26,545 nucleotides of DNA. Source: Pseudomonadota bacterium (lineage in GTDB: Bacteria; Desulfobacterota; Desulfobulbia; Desulfobulbales; DAOVYS01). Made by a program: the position numbers and the translations under genes. The notes beneath the pieces are model-generated. The model was given only the letters and a program-made list of their open reading frames with translations. It was not told the origin of the DNA and made no database searches. The first letter of the stretch is position 1; every line of letters begins with the position of its first letter. This document shows, one piece after another, positions 13,692-21,566 of the stretch. Location of the stretch: contig DAOVYS010000005.1 of the NCBI GenBank assembly GCA_030635485.1, positions 1 through 26,545 on the forward strand, given 5' to 3'.

Positions 13692-15125
13692 ATGAAAAAA
13701 CCAGCCATCTCAATTAAGTTTACCAGCCTTCTGGCGGCCCTGGCAATGTTCTTGACAGCCGCGCCGCTCCTTGCATCCGACGCACAGACCATTGTCGTTT
13801 CCGCGGAAGGTCTGGCAGACCCGAATGCCGAAGTATACAGCCGGGATAAAGGCTTGATGATTGACTCCCTGCGACAGGACGCAAGGAGGCAGGTGATTGA
13901 AAAGGCGGTGGGCATGTATGTGGACAGCACCACGCTGGTGGAAAATTACGTCCTGATCAGTGACAGAGTCTTAACACATTCCAAAGGAATTATAAAAAAG
14001 ATCGTAAAGGAAAGCACTCCATGGCTGGGTGACGACGGTTTCATGCACATTCTGTTAAAGGCAGAGGTATATATATCTTCTATAAAAGACGCTCTTCAAG
14101 ATATGTCCCGGACTGAAAAAATAAACCTTATAAAGGAACACGGCAACCCCAAAATATCGGTTGCAATCACCATAAGGGACGCCAGAAGAGGGTCTCATGT
14201 CAAACCAGAACGCTCACTCATTGCTGAAAACATACTAAAGGAACATTTTTCCAAATTCGGATACAGGGTCTGGTCGGAAGACATAACAGACAAACTCAAA
14301 ATCGAGGTTGCGGAACGCAAGGCCTTAAACAGCCACGAAACCACCTTATCTATAACCGGACTCAAGGCCGCTGATTTTACAGTACGTGGAGAAACAAAGT
14401 TCAAAGAGCTGAATGTGACGTTAAGGGCATCAGGACTCACAATTACCAAATATGCTCTCACATCATGGACCGTAAGCTGCGTGGACAACAACACAGGCGA
14501 AGAGATCTATTTTAACAACAAGGTTCCCAGAAACAAGAGCTGGTCGGATGAAGACGCCGCACTGGAGGACATCGGCAAACTCATTGGAAAAGAATTCAGT
14601 CAAGGCTTTTTTGAAGGCCACCTGATGCGTTCCTCAAAAATATTTCAGTTGCAGGTTTACGGTCTGCCTGATTATGACACAGGCACCATGTTTAAAAAGG
14701 AGATGATTGGATTAAGGTCCATCCTGAATGTGGATTTCAGGAATTTTGATGCACAGGGCCTATCCGTCTACGAGGTAGAATTCGCCGGGACCAGGGGAAA
14801 TTTCAATGAAATCGTCAATAACACCGTGGTAAAACCCTTAAATATGAAATTCGAGGAAAAGGTCTTTAAGCTGATCTCGGCCCAGGGAGAAGTGGTGAAG
14901 ATCAATTTCCAAACCGAGGGTGACATGAATGAACTGCTCAAAAAATTCAACACCATGCCCCCTGCATCTCTGGCCAATGCGACCCCTGAAAGGCTGAAAG
15001 ACCTGATCCATGACAAATCAACCATGACCAAGGTAGCTGCGATCAATCCGGAAGCAGTGCGGACCCTGGCCGGTCAAGGGAACCAACTGGCAAAAGAGGC
15101 GATTAATGCGGTAAACAATTTTTAA
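13692..15125 (+). CDS. Exported protein with FlgT N-terminal-like domain
   Basis: 477 residues. ATG 13692 is preceded by AGGTGA 5 bases upstream. The signal peptide is about 1-29 (ending LLAS). The N-terminal part VVSAEGLADPN, then LRQDARRQVIEKAVGMYVDS, then NYVLISDRVLTHSKGIIKKI, then ILLKAEVYISSIKDAL matches the FlgT-N layout (a stretch of Ala/Arg helix, 'D-rvlt-skGyI', and a beta strand ending in V). FlgT shapes the H ring around Vibrio flagellar motors, but FlgT-like domains also occur in non-flagellar envelope proteins and no flagellar genes are nearby. Residues about 130-300 form another alpha/beta unit (KISVAITIRDARRG). The region after about 320 may contain repeats of a small beta-alpha domain (FQLQVYGLPDYDTGTMFKK; YEVEFAGTRGNFNEI). 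It is flanked by CsgG-type genes, so an envelope assembly role is inferred. Confidence 0.7.
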   Translation: MKKPAISIKFTSLLAALAMFLTAAPLLASDAQTIVVSAEGLADPNAEVYSRDKGLMIDSLRQDARRQVIEKAVGMYVDSTTLVENYVLISDRVLTHSKGIIKKIVKESTPWLGDDGFMHILLKAEVYISSIKDALQDMSRTEKINLIKEHGNPKISVAITIRDARRGSHVKPERSLIAENILKEHFSKFGYRVWSEDITDKLKIEVAERKALNSHETTLSITGLKAADFTVRGETKFKELNVTLRASGLTITKYALTSWTVSCVDNNTGEEIYFNNKVPRNKSWSDEDAALEDIGKLIGKEFSQGFFEGHLMRSSKIFQLQVYGLPDYDTGTMFKKEMIGLRSILNVDFRNFDAQGLSVYEVEFAGTRGNFNEIVNNTVVKPLNMKFEEKVFKLISAQGEVVKINFQTEGDMNELLKKFNTMPPASLANATPERLKDLIHDKSTMTKVAAINPEAVRTLAGQGNQLAKEAINAVNNF

Positions 15126-15266
15126 TCTGATGGTTATCGGTTGATGGGAATTTATCTATTAAAGTATTTTAATCCACCAACCGTAAACCGTGAACTGAAA
15201 CCTGTTAACTTTTTGGAAACAATTTATATCCTCTCATTCAACAAACGATAACAAAGGAGATTCTAC

Positions 15267-16025
15267 ATGAAAATCGGTCACCTAGCCATACTAGCACTTT
15301 TTGCGGTTGCCTGCATGTTGTCAGGCTGCGCTCCCACTTCATCGGAAAGGGCCAACGCCAGGGCTGATGAAGTCATGTACAAACCGATCAACTACTTAAA
15401 CGTCAACCAAAAGGGACCCACACTCGTGGTGCTTCCAGGCCGGATCAAAAGCAACAATGCGACCTTTGCCCAGAGAATAACATCCAACAATATCGCTGAT
15501 TTTGGAGAGATGGAGCTGGCCAATGCCAATTTCGGCGTGCTGGAAAGGTCTGATCTGGGTCCCCTGCTGGACGAAATAAATCTTGGCGTGAGCATGGGTG
15601 ACCCGGATGCTCTTAAAAAATTCAGGCGAGGCAAGTTCAAGTCAACCAAGTGGTTTGTGAAATTCGACATCTTAAAGGCCGAGCAGGTGGCCAAGGCAAG
15701 CTCGGGATTCGATGCCTCTGCGATAAGCAGCATAGTCGGCTCTATTGTGGGCGGCAGAGACGGCAATATCATTTCAGCAGCAGGCGGCTCGCTCAAAACC
15801 GGTGACACTGCAGGTGTATGGATAATAGGGTTGCGCTATAAAGTGATGGACGCCTCAACATCCGAACAGGTCACATCAGGCTACTTTGAAGAAAAGATGG
15901 AGGTAGGCGCCAAGTCAACCTCTATTATGGGAGTCTCTTCATCAGAGGCCCGCACCTTGACACTGGACACAATGGTGCAGCGACTCGTGCAACAGGCGGT
16001 ATCGGATCTGGATAAGAAAAAATAA
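15267..16025 (+). CDS. CsgG-family outer-membrane lipoprotein
   Basis: 252 residues. ATG 15267 follows AAAGGAG by 7 bases. The signal peptide ends in the lipobox LSGC (Cys21) and the next residue is Ala, so outer-membrane sorting is expected. CsgG-like features: TLVVLPGRIKSN, MELANANFGVLERSDLGPLLDEI, a Gly/Ser-rich segment ASAISSIVGSIVGGRDGN, and a C-terminal strand/helix ending LTLDTMVQRLVQQAVSDL. In curli CsgG forms a nonameric pore, but many relatives act as structural lipoproteins. The Gly/Ser-rich hydrophobic segment could be the pore-forming strand region. The C-terminus is homologous to the fragment at the right edge of the window (TLDTMVQRL identical), indicating at least two paralogs. 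Confidence 0.75.
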   Translation: MKIGHLAILALFAVACMLSGCAPTSSERANARADEVMYKPINYLNVNQKGPTLVVLPGRIKSNNATFAQRITSNNIADFGEMELANANFGVLERSDLGPLLDEINLGVSMGDPDALKKFRRGKFKSTKWFVKFDILKAEQVAKASSGFDASAISSIVGSIVGGRDGNIISAAGGSLKTGDTAGVWIIGLRYKVMDASTSEQVTSGYFEEKMEVGAKSTSIMGVSSSEARTLTLDTMVQRLVQQAVSDLDKKK

Positions 16026-16161
16026 GAAAAGGTAAAAGGTAAAAGGTGAGAGGTTAGAGGTTATGAGGTTAAAGGCTTGATTCCGGCGTAGTGAAATAGC
16101 CACCCTTTCTTCCACCTCTCACCTCTCACCTCTCACCTCTAACCTTTAACCTTTTAACCAC
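16026..16161. repeat. Long imperfect inverted repeat of AGGTRAR/CACCTCT-type units between convergent genes
   Basis: The left side (about 16030-16074) is built of AGGTAAA, AGGTGAG and AGGTTAG units. The right side (about 16111-16159) has four tandem CACCTCT copies and then ACCTTTAACC. The two sides are roughly complementary and can form a large hairpin between the convergent genes ending at 16025 and 16162, so a bidirectional terminator role is possible. The simple heptamer composition suggests slippage-prone DNA. Confidence 0.65.
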
Positions 16162-18396
16162 TCACTTTGCACGATGCGTAAACACCCCATCCCAATCCTC
16201 GGGCGGAGGCGACTCCTTAAACACCCCGATCCGGTCCATGTAAAGCTTATAGAATTTTTTTGGATTCCTGCTGTCTAACTCTGAAATAATCTGCAACGCT
16301 TTATCAAAATTCCGCGCCCTGTAATCCATCAAGGCCTGCTCAAAGTCAGCGGTCTCTTTCTTTGTCTCGTCATCAGGCATGCCTTTGCATACAGGCTCAT
16401 ATATACTGACCGGCAGATCCTTGCCCTTGACCCTGACCCTGTCGATCAAACGGCAGAAAAAATTGTCACCCACGGCATCCCTGGTCCACCGGGTGATAAG
16501 AATATTGGTTCCGTAGACCTTGTTCAGTCCCTCAAGCCTGGAAGCCAGATTGACGTTGTCGCCGAGTACCGTGTAATCAAAACGCTGACTACTGCCGAAA
16601 TTCCCCACGCTCATCTCACCGGTATTAAGCCCGATTCCGATATCAATCTCGGGAAGGCCCTTCCTTTTCCATCTCTCATTGAGTTTATTCAGCCTGCTGA
16701 TCGAAGCAAGAGATGCACTGAGCGCCTTTGCTACATGGTCACTATCGTCAAGCGGAGCGCCCCAGATGGCCATGATGGCATCACCAATATATTTATCAAC
16801 CGTGCCGTCATGTTCCATGATAATGGTGCTCATTGCAGTCAGATACTCGTTCATAAAACGGCCAAGCACGTCAGGAGACATCTGTTCGGAAATTGAGGTG
16901 AAGTCACGGATATCGCTGAAAAAAACCGTTAATTCCTTTAATTCTCCAGCCAGGGAAAGACTTGCCGGGTCTTTCATTATCTGATTTACCACATGAGGGG
17001 AGACGTAATGGCCAAACGCGTCGTGGATATAACGCCTCTCCCTGCCCTCGAAAAAATAGTTGGACAGCGTGACCACCAAAAAAATCACCGCAATGGTGAG
17101 TATGGGATAGGTTATGCCCACAACCCTGTTGTTTAAAAAGAAAAAATAGGAACCAGCCATCGGAGCCAGGAGAAAGAGCAGTCCACCGAGCCCGCCGGCA
17201 AGGGGGGTAGCGTATGCCAGGAGTGCGCTTAACAACAGCCCTCCGACAATAACGATTGTATATGTGAGTCCGATTTCCCCATAGGTGTCATGTATAAGCG
17301 GATCCGAGGACAAGAGGTTGTCAATGACATTGGCATGGATCTCGACACCGGGAAATGTATTGGAAATGGAAAACGGCGTTGCCCGCAAATCGCCCAATGC
17401 GGCCGCTGAAGTGCCGACAAGGACATATTTGCCGGAAAAATCGTGCCCCTTCTCATCCCGAAGAACGTCCACAGCTGATATGTATGGAAAAGTCCCGTAA
17501 TCCCCCCGAAAATTCACGTAGACCTGACAGTTATCATCGGTTGGAATGAACCGGCCGGCAAGTGTCACACCTACCACGCCCTTCCGGGCAGTCTGAACCT
17601 TACGGGAAACATGAATCGTTATATTCTGTTTATCCAGTCCCACCCGCAGGGTTTCAAGGGCCATGGATGGATATGGAACACCATTGAGACTCATAAAAAG
17701 CGGCACCTTGCGAACCGTACCGGCCGAATCGGAGAACACGTTAAAAAAACCTTCGCTCTCAGCCTGGGCCACATCAGGGATATTGACCACCGCGCCATTT
17801 GCCTCAAAAAATTTGATATCGGAAAAGGCAATATTCCCGGAATCCATGTGAATGTTGCACGAAGGAAAAGGCACGTCATCAGCCTTTGCGGCCTGGTGTG
17901 ACACAAAGGAATAGCCCAGGATGGTGGGGGCGTCGGCCAGCGCATCGCCAAGGATGATGTCATGATCAAGGGCCTCGTTCCGCCTGATCTCTTCAAGCTC
18001 TGCATCAGACATCTCCAATCCAATGATCTGTGCCAATTCAGAGATATAATATTTGGGAGAAGTCCTGTCAGGCTCGGCAAAAAGAATATCAAAGCCTATT
18101 GCCTTGGCGCCCTTTGCATGAATGGCTGAAACCAGCTTTGCAATAACGTCCCTGGGCCAGGGCCACTGCCCGATTTCCGCCAGACTCTTATCGTCTATAT
18201 CCACGATAACGACTGAATCCGTGGTAGGCATTCTGCCCCGCCAATGGAACAGGACATCAACCAGCCGGTTGTCCAAGGTGGTCAGCAATTCAGGCTTGGT
18301 ATCGCCAAACGAATAAAAAAAAAGCGCGGCTGCCATTACCAGGAGGCAGCCAAGTTTGAAGGGAGACAGGCGTAGGAGGGTTAATATCTTATGCAC
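16162..18396 (-). CDS. CHASE2-domain class III adenylate/guanylate cyclase
   Basis: 744 residues from a GTG start at 18396 (an in-frame stop lies two codons upstream). N-terminal membrane anchor (about 13-30), then a periplasmic CHASE2 sensor (about 40-390: VVIVDIDDKSLAEIGQWPWPRDVIAKL, KAIGFDILFAEPDR, DYGTFPYISAVDVL, GKYVLVGTSAAALGD). Two or three further transmembrane helices (about 385-465) follow, then a class III cyclase domain (about 500-690): ELTVFFSDIRDFTSI with metal Asp residues, VDKYIGDAIMAIWGAP with base-recognition Lys and the second metal Asp, and TVLGDNVNLASRLEG with transition-state Asn and Arg. All catalytic positions appear intact. It makes a cyclic nucleotide, probably cAMP, in response to an unknown envelope signal. 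CHASE2 cyclases are often found next to FecR-domain and TPR/outer-membrane genes, as here. No Shine-Dalgarno sequence was seen at the start. Confidence 0.92.
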   Translation of the reverse strand: MHKILTLLRLSPFKLGCLLVMAAALFFYSFGDTKPELLTTLDNRLVDVLFHWRGRMPTTDSVVIVDIDDKSLAEIGQWPWPRDVIAKLVSAIHAKGAKAIGFDILFAEPDRTSPKYYISELAQIIGLEMSDAELEEIRRNEALDHDIILGDALADAPTILGYSFVSHQAAKADDVPFPSCNIHMDSGNIAFSDIKFFEANGAVVNIPDVAQAESEGFFNVFSDSAGTVRKVPLFMSLNGVPYPSMALETLRVGLDKQNITIHVSRKVQTARKGVVGVTLAGRFIPTDDNCQVYVNFRGDYGTFPYISAVDVLRDEKGHDFSGKYVLVGTSAAALGDLRATPFSISNTFPGVEIHANVIDNLLSSDPLIHDTYGEIGLTYTIVIVGGLLLSALLAYATPLAGGLGGLLFLLAPMAGSYFFFLNNRVVGITYPILTIAVIFLVVTLSNYFFEGRERRYIHDAFGHYVSPHVVNQIMKDPASLSLAGELKELTVFFSDIRDFTSISEQMSPDVLGRFMNEYLTAMSTIIMEHDGTVDKYIGDAIMAIWGAPLDDSDHVAKALSASLASISRLNKLNERWKRKGLPEIDIGIGLNTGEMSVGNFGSSQRFDYTVLGDNVNLASRLEGLNKVYGTNILITRWTRDAVGDNFFCRLIDRVRVKGKDLPVSIYEPVCKGMPDDETKKETADFEQALMDYRARNFDKALQIISELDSRNPKKFYKLYMDRIGVFKESPPPEDWDGVFTHRAK

Positions 18397-18410
18397 TATT
18401 TATTGTTCAT

Positions 18411-18432
18411 ACTTGATGGCGTCGCAAAAAGT
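18411..18432. repeat. Dispersed short repeat, second copy at 4250
   Basis: ACTTGATGGCGTCGCAAAAA here and ACTTGATGGCGTTGCAAAAA at 4250-4269 differ by one base. The two copies are 14 kb apart, in unrelated intergenic contexts. Confidence 0.75.
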
Positions 18433-18464
18433 CCGATAGAGGCCCGGCAAACGATTTTCTCAAA

Positions 18465-21400
18465 CTATTGCAGGTCACCGCCAAAGACACCGAGGTATCT
18501 TTCATCCGTGAATTTGGCATCAAAGCTTCCGCCGATTGATTCTGCATCCGGCCCATAATAGGTCCCGATAATTCCCTGGCCGCCAATCGTATCCTGGATC
18601 TTAGCATTGAACGCAACATTACTTACGTTTGAATTAACGGAATCGACCACAAGTGTTTTCTGATCAAAGGCAAGGGAACCGGAAACAGGTGATGTTGCCG
18701 ATGGATTAAAATCAATGGTCAAATCCGTTATACCGTTGGTCAATCCGCTCATTTCCCCGGCTGAATCTATTTTGACCCCTTCGGCCCCACCCACATAGTT
18801 ACCTGTAAACTGCGTTGATATGAGTTGGTCAATTTGAGTTCCCGGCGTACGAACCCCTGCCACCCACATGGAACCCGGCACATGCAAATGATACTGCTTG
18901 CTGTTGGCAGGGTCAATGTATGAAATTTCCCAGTAACCCCATCGAGCCCAACAATCCTCGGTAAACTCATCATCGTGTTGGGCTACCATATAGTTGCCAA
19001 AAGGTTTCAAATCGGATGAACCTGTAGCGCTGTGCATAGGATAGTTGCCGCTGTATCCAAGAAGCGCGATCAGCGTGTCATCCAGGACATAGGCTGAATT
19101 TCCCGATTGTCCCACAGCAAGTTGATTAATGGTATTCGCTGTATCATAAATATCAGTCGCTGATATTGAACCGGTCACTGTCCCATTTGTCCGATCAACA
19201 AGAAAGGATACCTTGGTGTAATCGTCATTTAAGTAAATCCTGCGATTCACGCTAGGATTACTCATGTCATCCGCAATCCCAACAACATATCCCTCCCAGG
19301 AATCACTTCCTGTGGGGGAATAAAGATCAAAGTCCGGGTCAGTCTCAATCTTTCTGAAAGCCCCGAACGTGAGTTGCCAATCTCCATCCTGGGCCGACTG
19401 GCTGCCCTCAATATCATAAATTGATCCGGAAGCGTTGCTGCCAACCCCCTGATATTCTCCGCCATAAAACCGGCCCAGGTCAATTTTCCCGTCCCAGCCA
19501 TAAACCGTGAAGGTCGTATCATCGGCGCCCGTGCCCACAAATTTACAATTCGTGGGATCCAGGCCTGTTGAAGTTATATTTCCAAAAAAATAGACATTGT
19601 TCATTCCCTGTACAGTGTCAGCGGTCTTACGGATAATCCCTACAACCTTTTTATTCAGCCAGTTCACTTCCATTTCCAGGTCCGCTGAAAAACCCTCTAA
19701 ACCTGTCAATCTGTCAATATAGCCGGCAATATTCCCAAAATAGCCGGAAATACCATCTGACGGGACCTCTGTTGACGGCTCGCCGACATACCCCAGGTGG
19801 TAATAGTCATATAGATCCGCACCATTGAAAAAAGTGGCATGATCGACTCCGAAAACAGCAAATTCCCCCCTGTTCCCATACAGGGTCTTAAGCGAAAAAG
19901 TCCTTGCAGCGCCCAACAGTGGATCAACCGTCAATTCTCCAGTACCTTCCGTCTTGCCTGTGTAGGTCGCATTCGAATCATAGACAGGTATTGTAAATGA
20001 GAATAAAAACTTTGTTCCATCCGAGGCCTCAACCACTTCGTCTATCACACCGTCAACGGATTTGACGGGAGTAGCAGCGGTTGCGGCAGTTACCAGCCAT
20101 TTTTCATCATTGACATACGAGGCGGTATTGGAATCATTCACCACACCACGCATCTGCCCACTGGTCATGTCAAGTACCGTTGGATCAGGCTCCGGCGGAG
20201 GCACATACGGCGGTGGCTCGTCCGGTGGTGGCTCGTCCGGTGGTGGCTCGTCCGGCGGTGGCTCGTCCGGTGGTGGCTCGTCCGGTGGTGGCTCGTCCGG
20301 CGGTGGCTCGTCCGGTGGTGGCTCATCCGGCGGTGGCTCATCAGGCGGTGGCTCATCAGGCGGAGGTTCTTCCGGCGGTGGCCCATCAGCAGGATCCCAA
20401 GGCTTATAATCCTGAATGATATCAGAATCCGGAACAAAACCCTCCGGCCCCCATTCAGGTTCCGGCGGCATGTCTACCGGCCCCTCCAGTCCCCATTCAG
20501 GTTCCGGCGGCATGTCTCCAGGATATTCTGGTCTCCATTCAGGCTCTTCACCTTCAGGCGGCATGTCTCCAGGATATTCTGGTCTCCATCCAGGCTCTTC
20601 ACCTTCCAGCAGCATATCTCCAGGCTCTCCAAGTCTCCATTCAGGCTCTTCACCTTCAGGCGGCCTATCTCCAGGCTCTCCAGGTCTCCATTCAGGCTCT
20701 TCACCTTCAGGCGGCCTATCTCCTGGTTCCTCAGGTCCGCCCTCTTGCGGCTCATCTTCACGTCCCTCAGGACCGCCCTCGGACTTGTCATCCCTTTCCC
20801 TTTCAGCTCTCTCAGCACCCTCTTCCTGCTGTTTTTTGTCCCGTTTTTCCGTGTCCAGGGACTCATCAATAGGTTCCTCGGCCCCGCCTTCATCAAATCC
20901 AGCATCAATGGCTGCCTGCTGTTCAGCGGAAAATCTGGTCGGCCGTTCCGGGGCCTTGCCAAGCTCAACATTGGTCCCAAAGCCAACCCTTGTAATAGCC
21001 ACCATAACACCTTCGGGACTGACAACTTCGATCCCCGCGCCGCCCTGAAAAACAACGGAAAGAGACTCTTTGCCAACCACCCCGGAAAACATGGATCCAC
21101 GAATACCGATCGTGGCAATGGGCGTCTCGGTCTTGAACCTGCGCGGAGATCGTTTGGCAATAGCGCCTCCCATTACCCGGAAGACACCTTCCTTTATCTC
21201 CGTCTTAATAGCACCCTCCGCCTTATCCCGGTCCCAGACATAATCAGCTATTTTCATTTCACTGTTGCGGCCCAGGCTGTACACGGTGTTATCATTGAAA
21301 ACAATCTGAATTCGCCCCCGTTTCCCGGTTGTTATCGTGTCCTCGACAAAAAGAGGACTTCTGACATTAAGTTGGCGGAAGTCCGCGGAACTGTCCAATG

Positions 21401-21530
21401 CATACACCTTGCCGCGCACTGCAGCGACAAAACCGATAGATTCGGTTTCCACGGCCTTAACAACCGACCCTGACACTGTCAAAACGGCTATGGCGATAAT
21501 TACTGTAATAAAATATCTAAGATGTCGCAT
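18465..21530 (-). CDS. Large FecR-domain surface protein with proline-rich repeats and TbpB-like C-terminus
   Basis: 1021 residues from ATG 21530, which has GAGGTG 6 bases upstream (a GTG 9 bases further up is less well placed). Signal peptide about 1-27 without a lipobox. FecR domain about 30-185: GFVAAVRGKVYALD, PLFVEDTITTGKRGRIQIVF, DNTVYSLGRNSEMKI, EGVFRVMGGAIAK, ETPIATIGIRGSMFSG. Next come an acidic region, about four 17-residue EGEEPEWRPGEPGDRPP-type repeats, and about 11 DEPPP pentapeptides (about 395-455). The C-terminal ~560 residues are beta-rich and end with GTYYGPDAESIGGSFDAKF then YLGVFGG. This ending matches the 'YGP-A-E-GGTF' motif of TbpB-like eight-stranded barrels carried by Slam substrates. 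The preceding gene encodes a Slam-like barrel 36 bases upstream, suggesting export. FecR domains otherwise sense or bind in the periplasm; the function here is unknown. Confidence 0.82.
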   Translation of the reverse strand: MRHLRYFITVIIAIAVLTVSGSVVKAVETESIGFVAAVRGKVYALDSSADFRQLNVRSPLFVEDTITTGKRGRIQIVFNDNTVYSLGRNSEMKIADYVWDRDKAEGAIKTEIKEGVFRVMGGAIAKRSPRRFKTETPIATIGIRGSMFSGVVGKESLSVVFQGGAGIEVVSPEGVMVAITRVGFGTNVELGKAPERPTRFSAEQQAAIDAGFDEGGAEEPIDESLDTEKRDKKQQEEGAERAERERDDKSEGGPEGREDEPQEGGPEEPGDRPPEGEEPEWRPGEPGDRPPEGEEPEWRLGEPGDMLLEGEEPGWRPEYPGDMPPEGEEPEWRPEYPGDMPPEPEWGLEGPVDMPPEPEWGPEGFVPDSDIIQDYKPWDPADGPPPEEPPPDEPPPDEPPPDEPPPDEPPPDEPPPDEPPPDEPPPDEPPPDEPPPDEPPPYVPPPEPDPTVLDMTSGQMRGVVNDSNTASYVNDEKWLVTAATAATPVKSVDGVIDEVVEASDGTKFLFSFTIPVYDSNATYTGKTEGTGELTVDPLLGAARTFSLKTLYGNRGEFAVFGVDHATFFNGADLYDYYHLGYVGEPSTEVPSDGISGYFGNIAGYIDRLTGLEGFSADLEMEVNWLNKKVVGIIRKTADTVQGMNNVYFFGNITSTGLDPTNCKFVGTGADDTTFTVYGWDGKIDLGRFYGGEYQGVGSNASGSIYDIEGSQSAQDGDWQLTFGAFRKIETDPDFDLYSPTGSDSWEGYVVGIADDMSNPSVNRRIYLNDDYTKVSFLVDRTNGTVTGSISATDIYDTANTINQLAVGQSGNSAYVLDDTLIALLGYSGNYPMHSATGSSDLKPFGNYMVAQHDDEFTEDCWARWGYWEISYIDPANSKQYHLHVPGSMWVAGVRTPGTQIDQLISTQFTGNYVGGAEGVKIDSAGEMSGLTNGITDLTIDFNPSATSPVSGSLAFDQKTLVVDSVNSNVSNVAFNAKIQDTIGGQGIIGTYYGPDAESIGGSFDAKFTDERYLGVFGGDLQ
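20206..20385. repeat. 15-bp VNTR, 12 units, encoding DEPPP
   Basis: Twelve consecutive 15-mers of the type TCCGGTGGTGGCTCG (plus strand), with third-position differences and end units altered (TAC... and ...CCCA). On the coding strand they read as Asp-Glu-Pro-Pro-Pro. A multiple-of-three unit keeps the frame when the copy number changes. Confidence 0.95.
20503..20745. repeat. 51-bp tandem repeat encoding EGEEPEWRPGEPGDRPP-type units
   Basis: Four 17-codon units, followed by two shortened units (about 20440-20520), lie inside the FecR gene just before the DEPPP array in coding direction. Units differ by a few substitutions, so they are older than the pentapeptide array. Confidence 0.85.
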
Positions 21531-21566
21531 GGGAAACACCTCATCGTTCCCTGATCGGGAAACGGA

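Noticed and set aside
20206..20385. CRISPR array
   Set aside because: Units are contiguous 15-mers with no spacers and are in-frame coding repeats.
20062..20409. Plus-strand Gly/Ser-rich frames across the VNTR (SGGGS-like)
   Set aside because: Antisense shadow of the DEPPP repeat in the FecR gene; a 15-bp repeat opens all frames.
20416..21048. 210-residue plus-strand Ser/Pro/Gly-rich frame
   Set aside because: Antisense shadow of the 51-bp repeat and acidic region of the FecR gene; no signal or start context.
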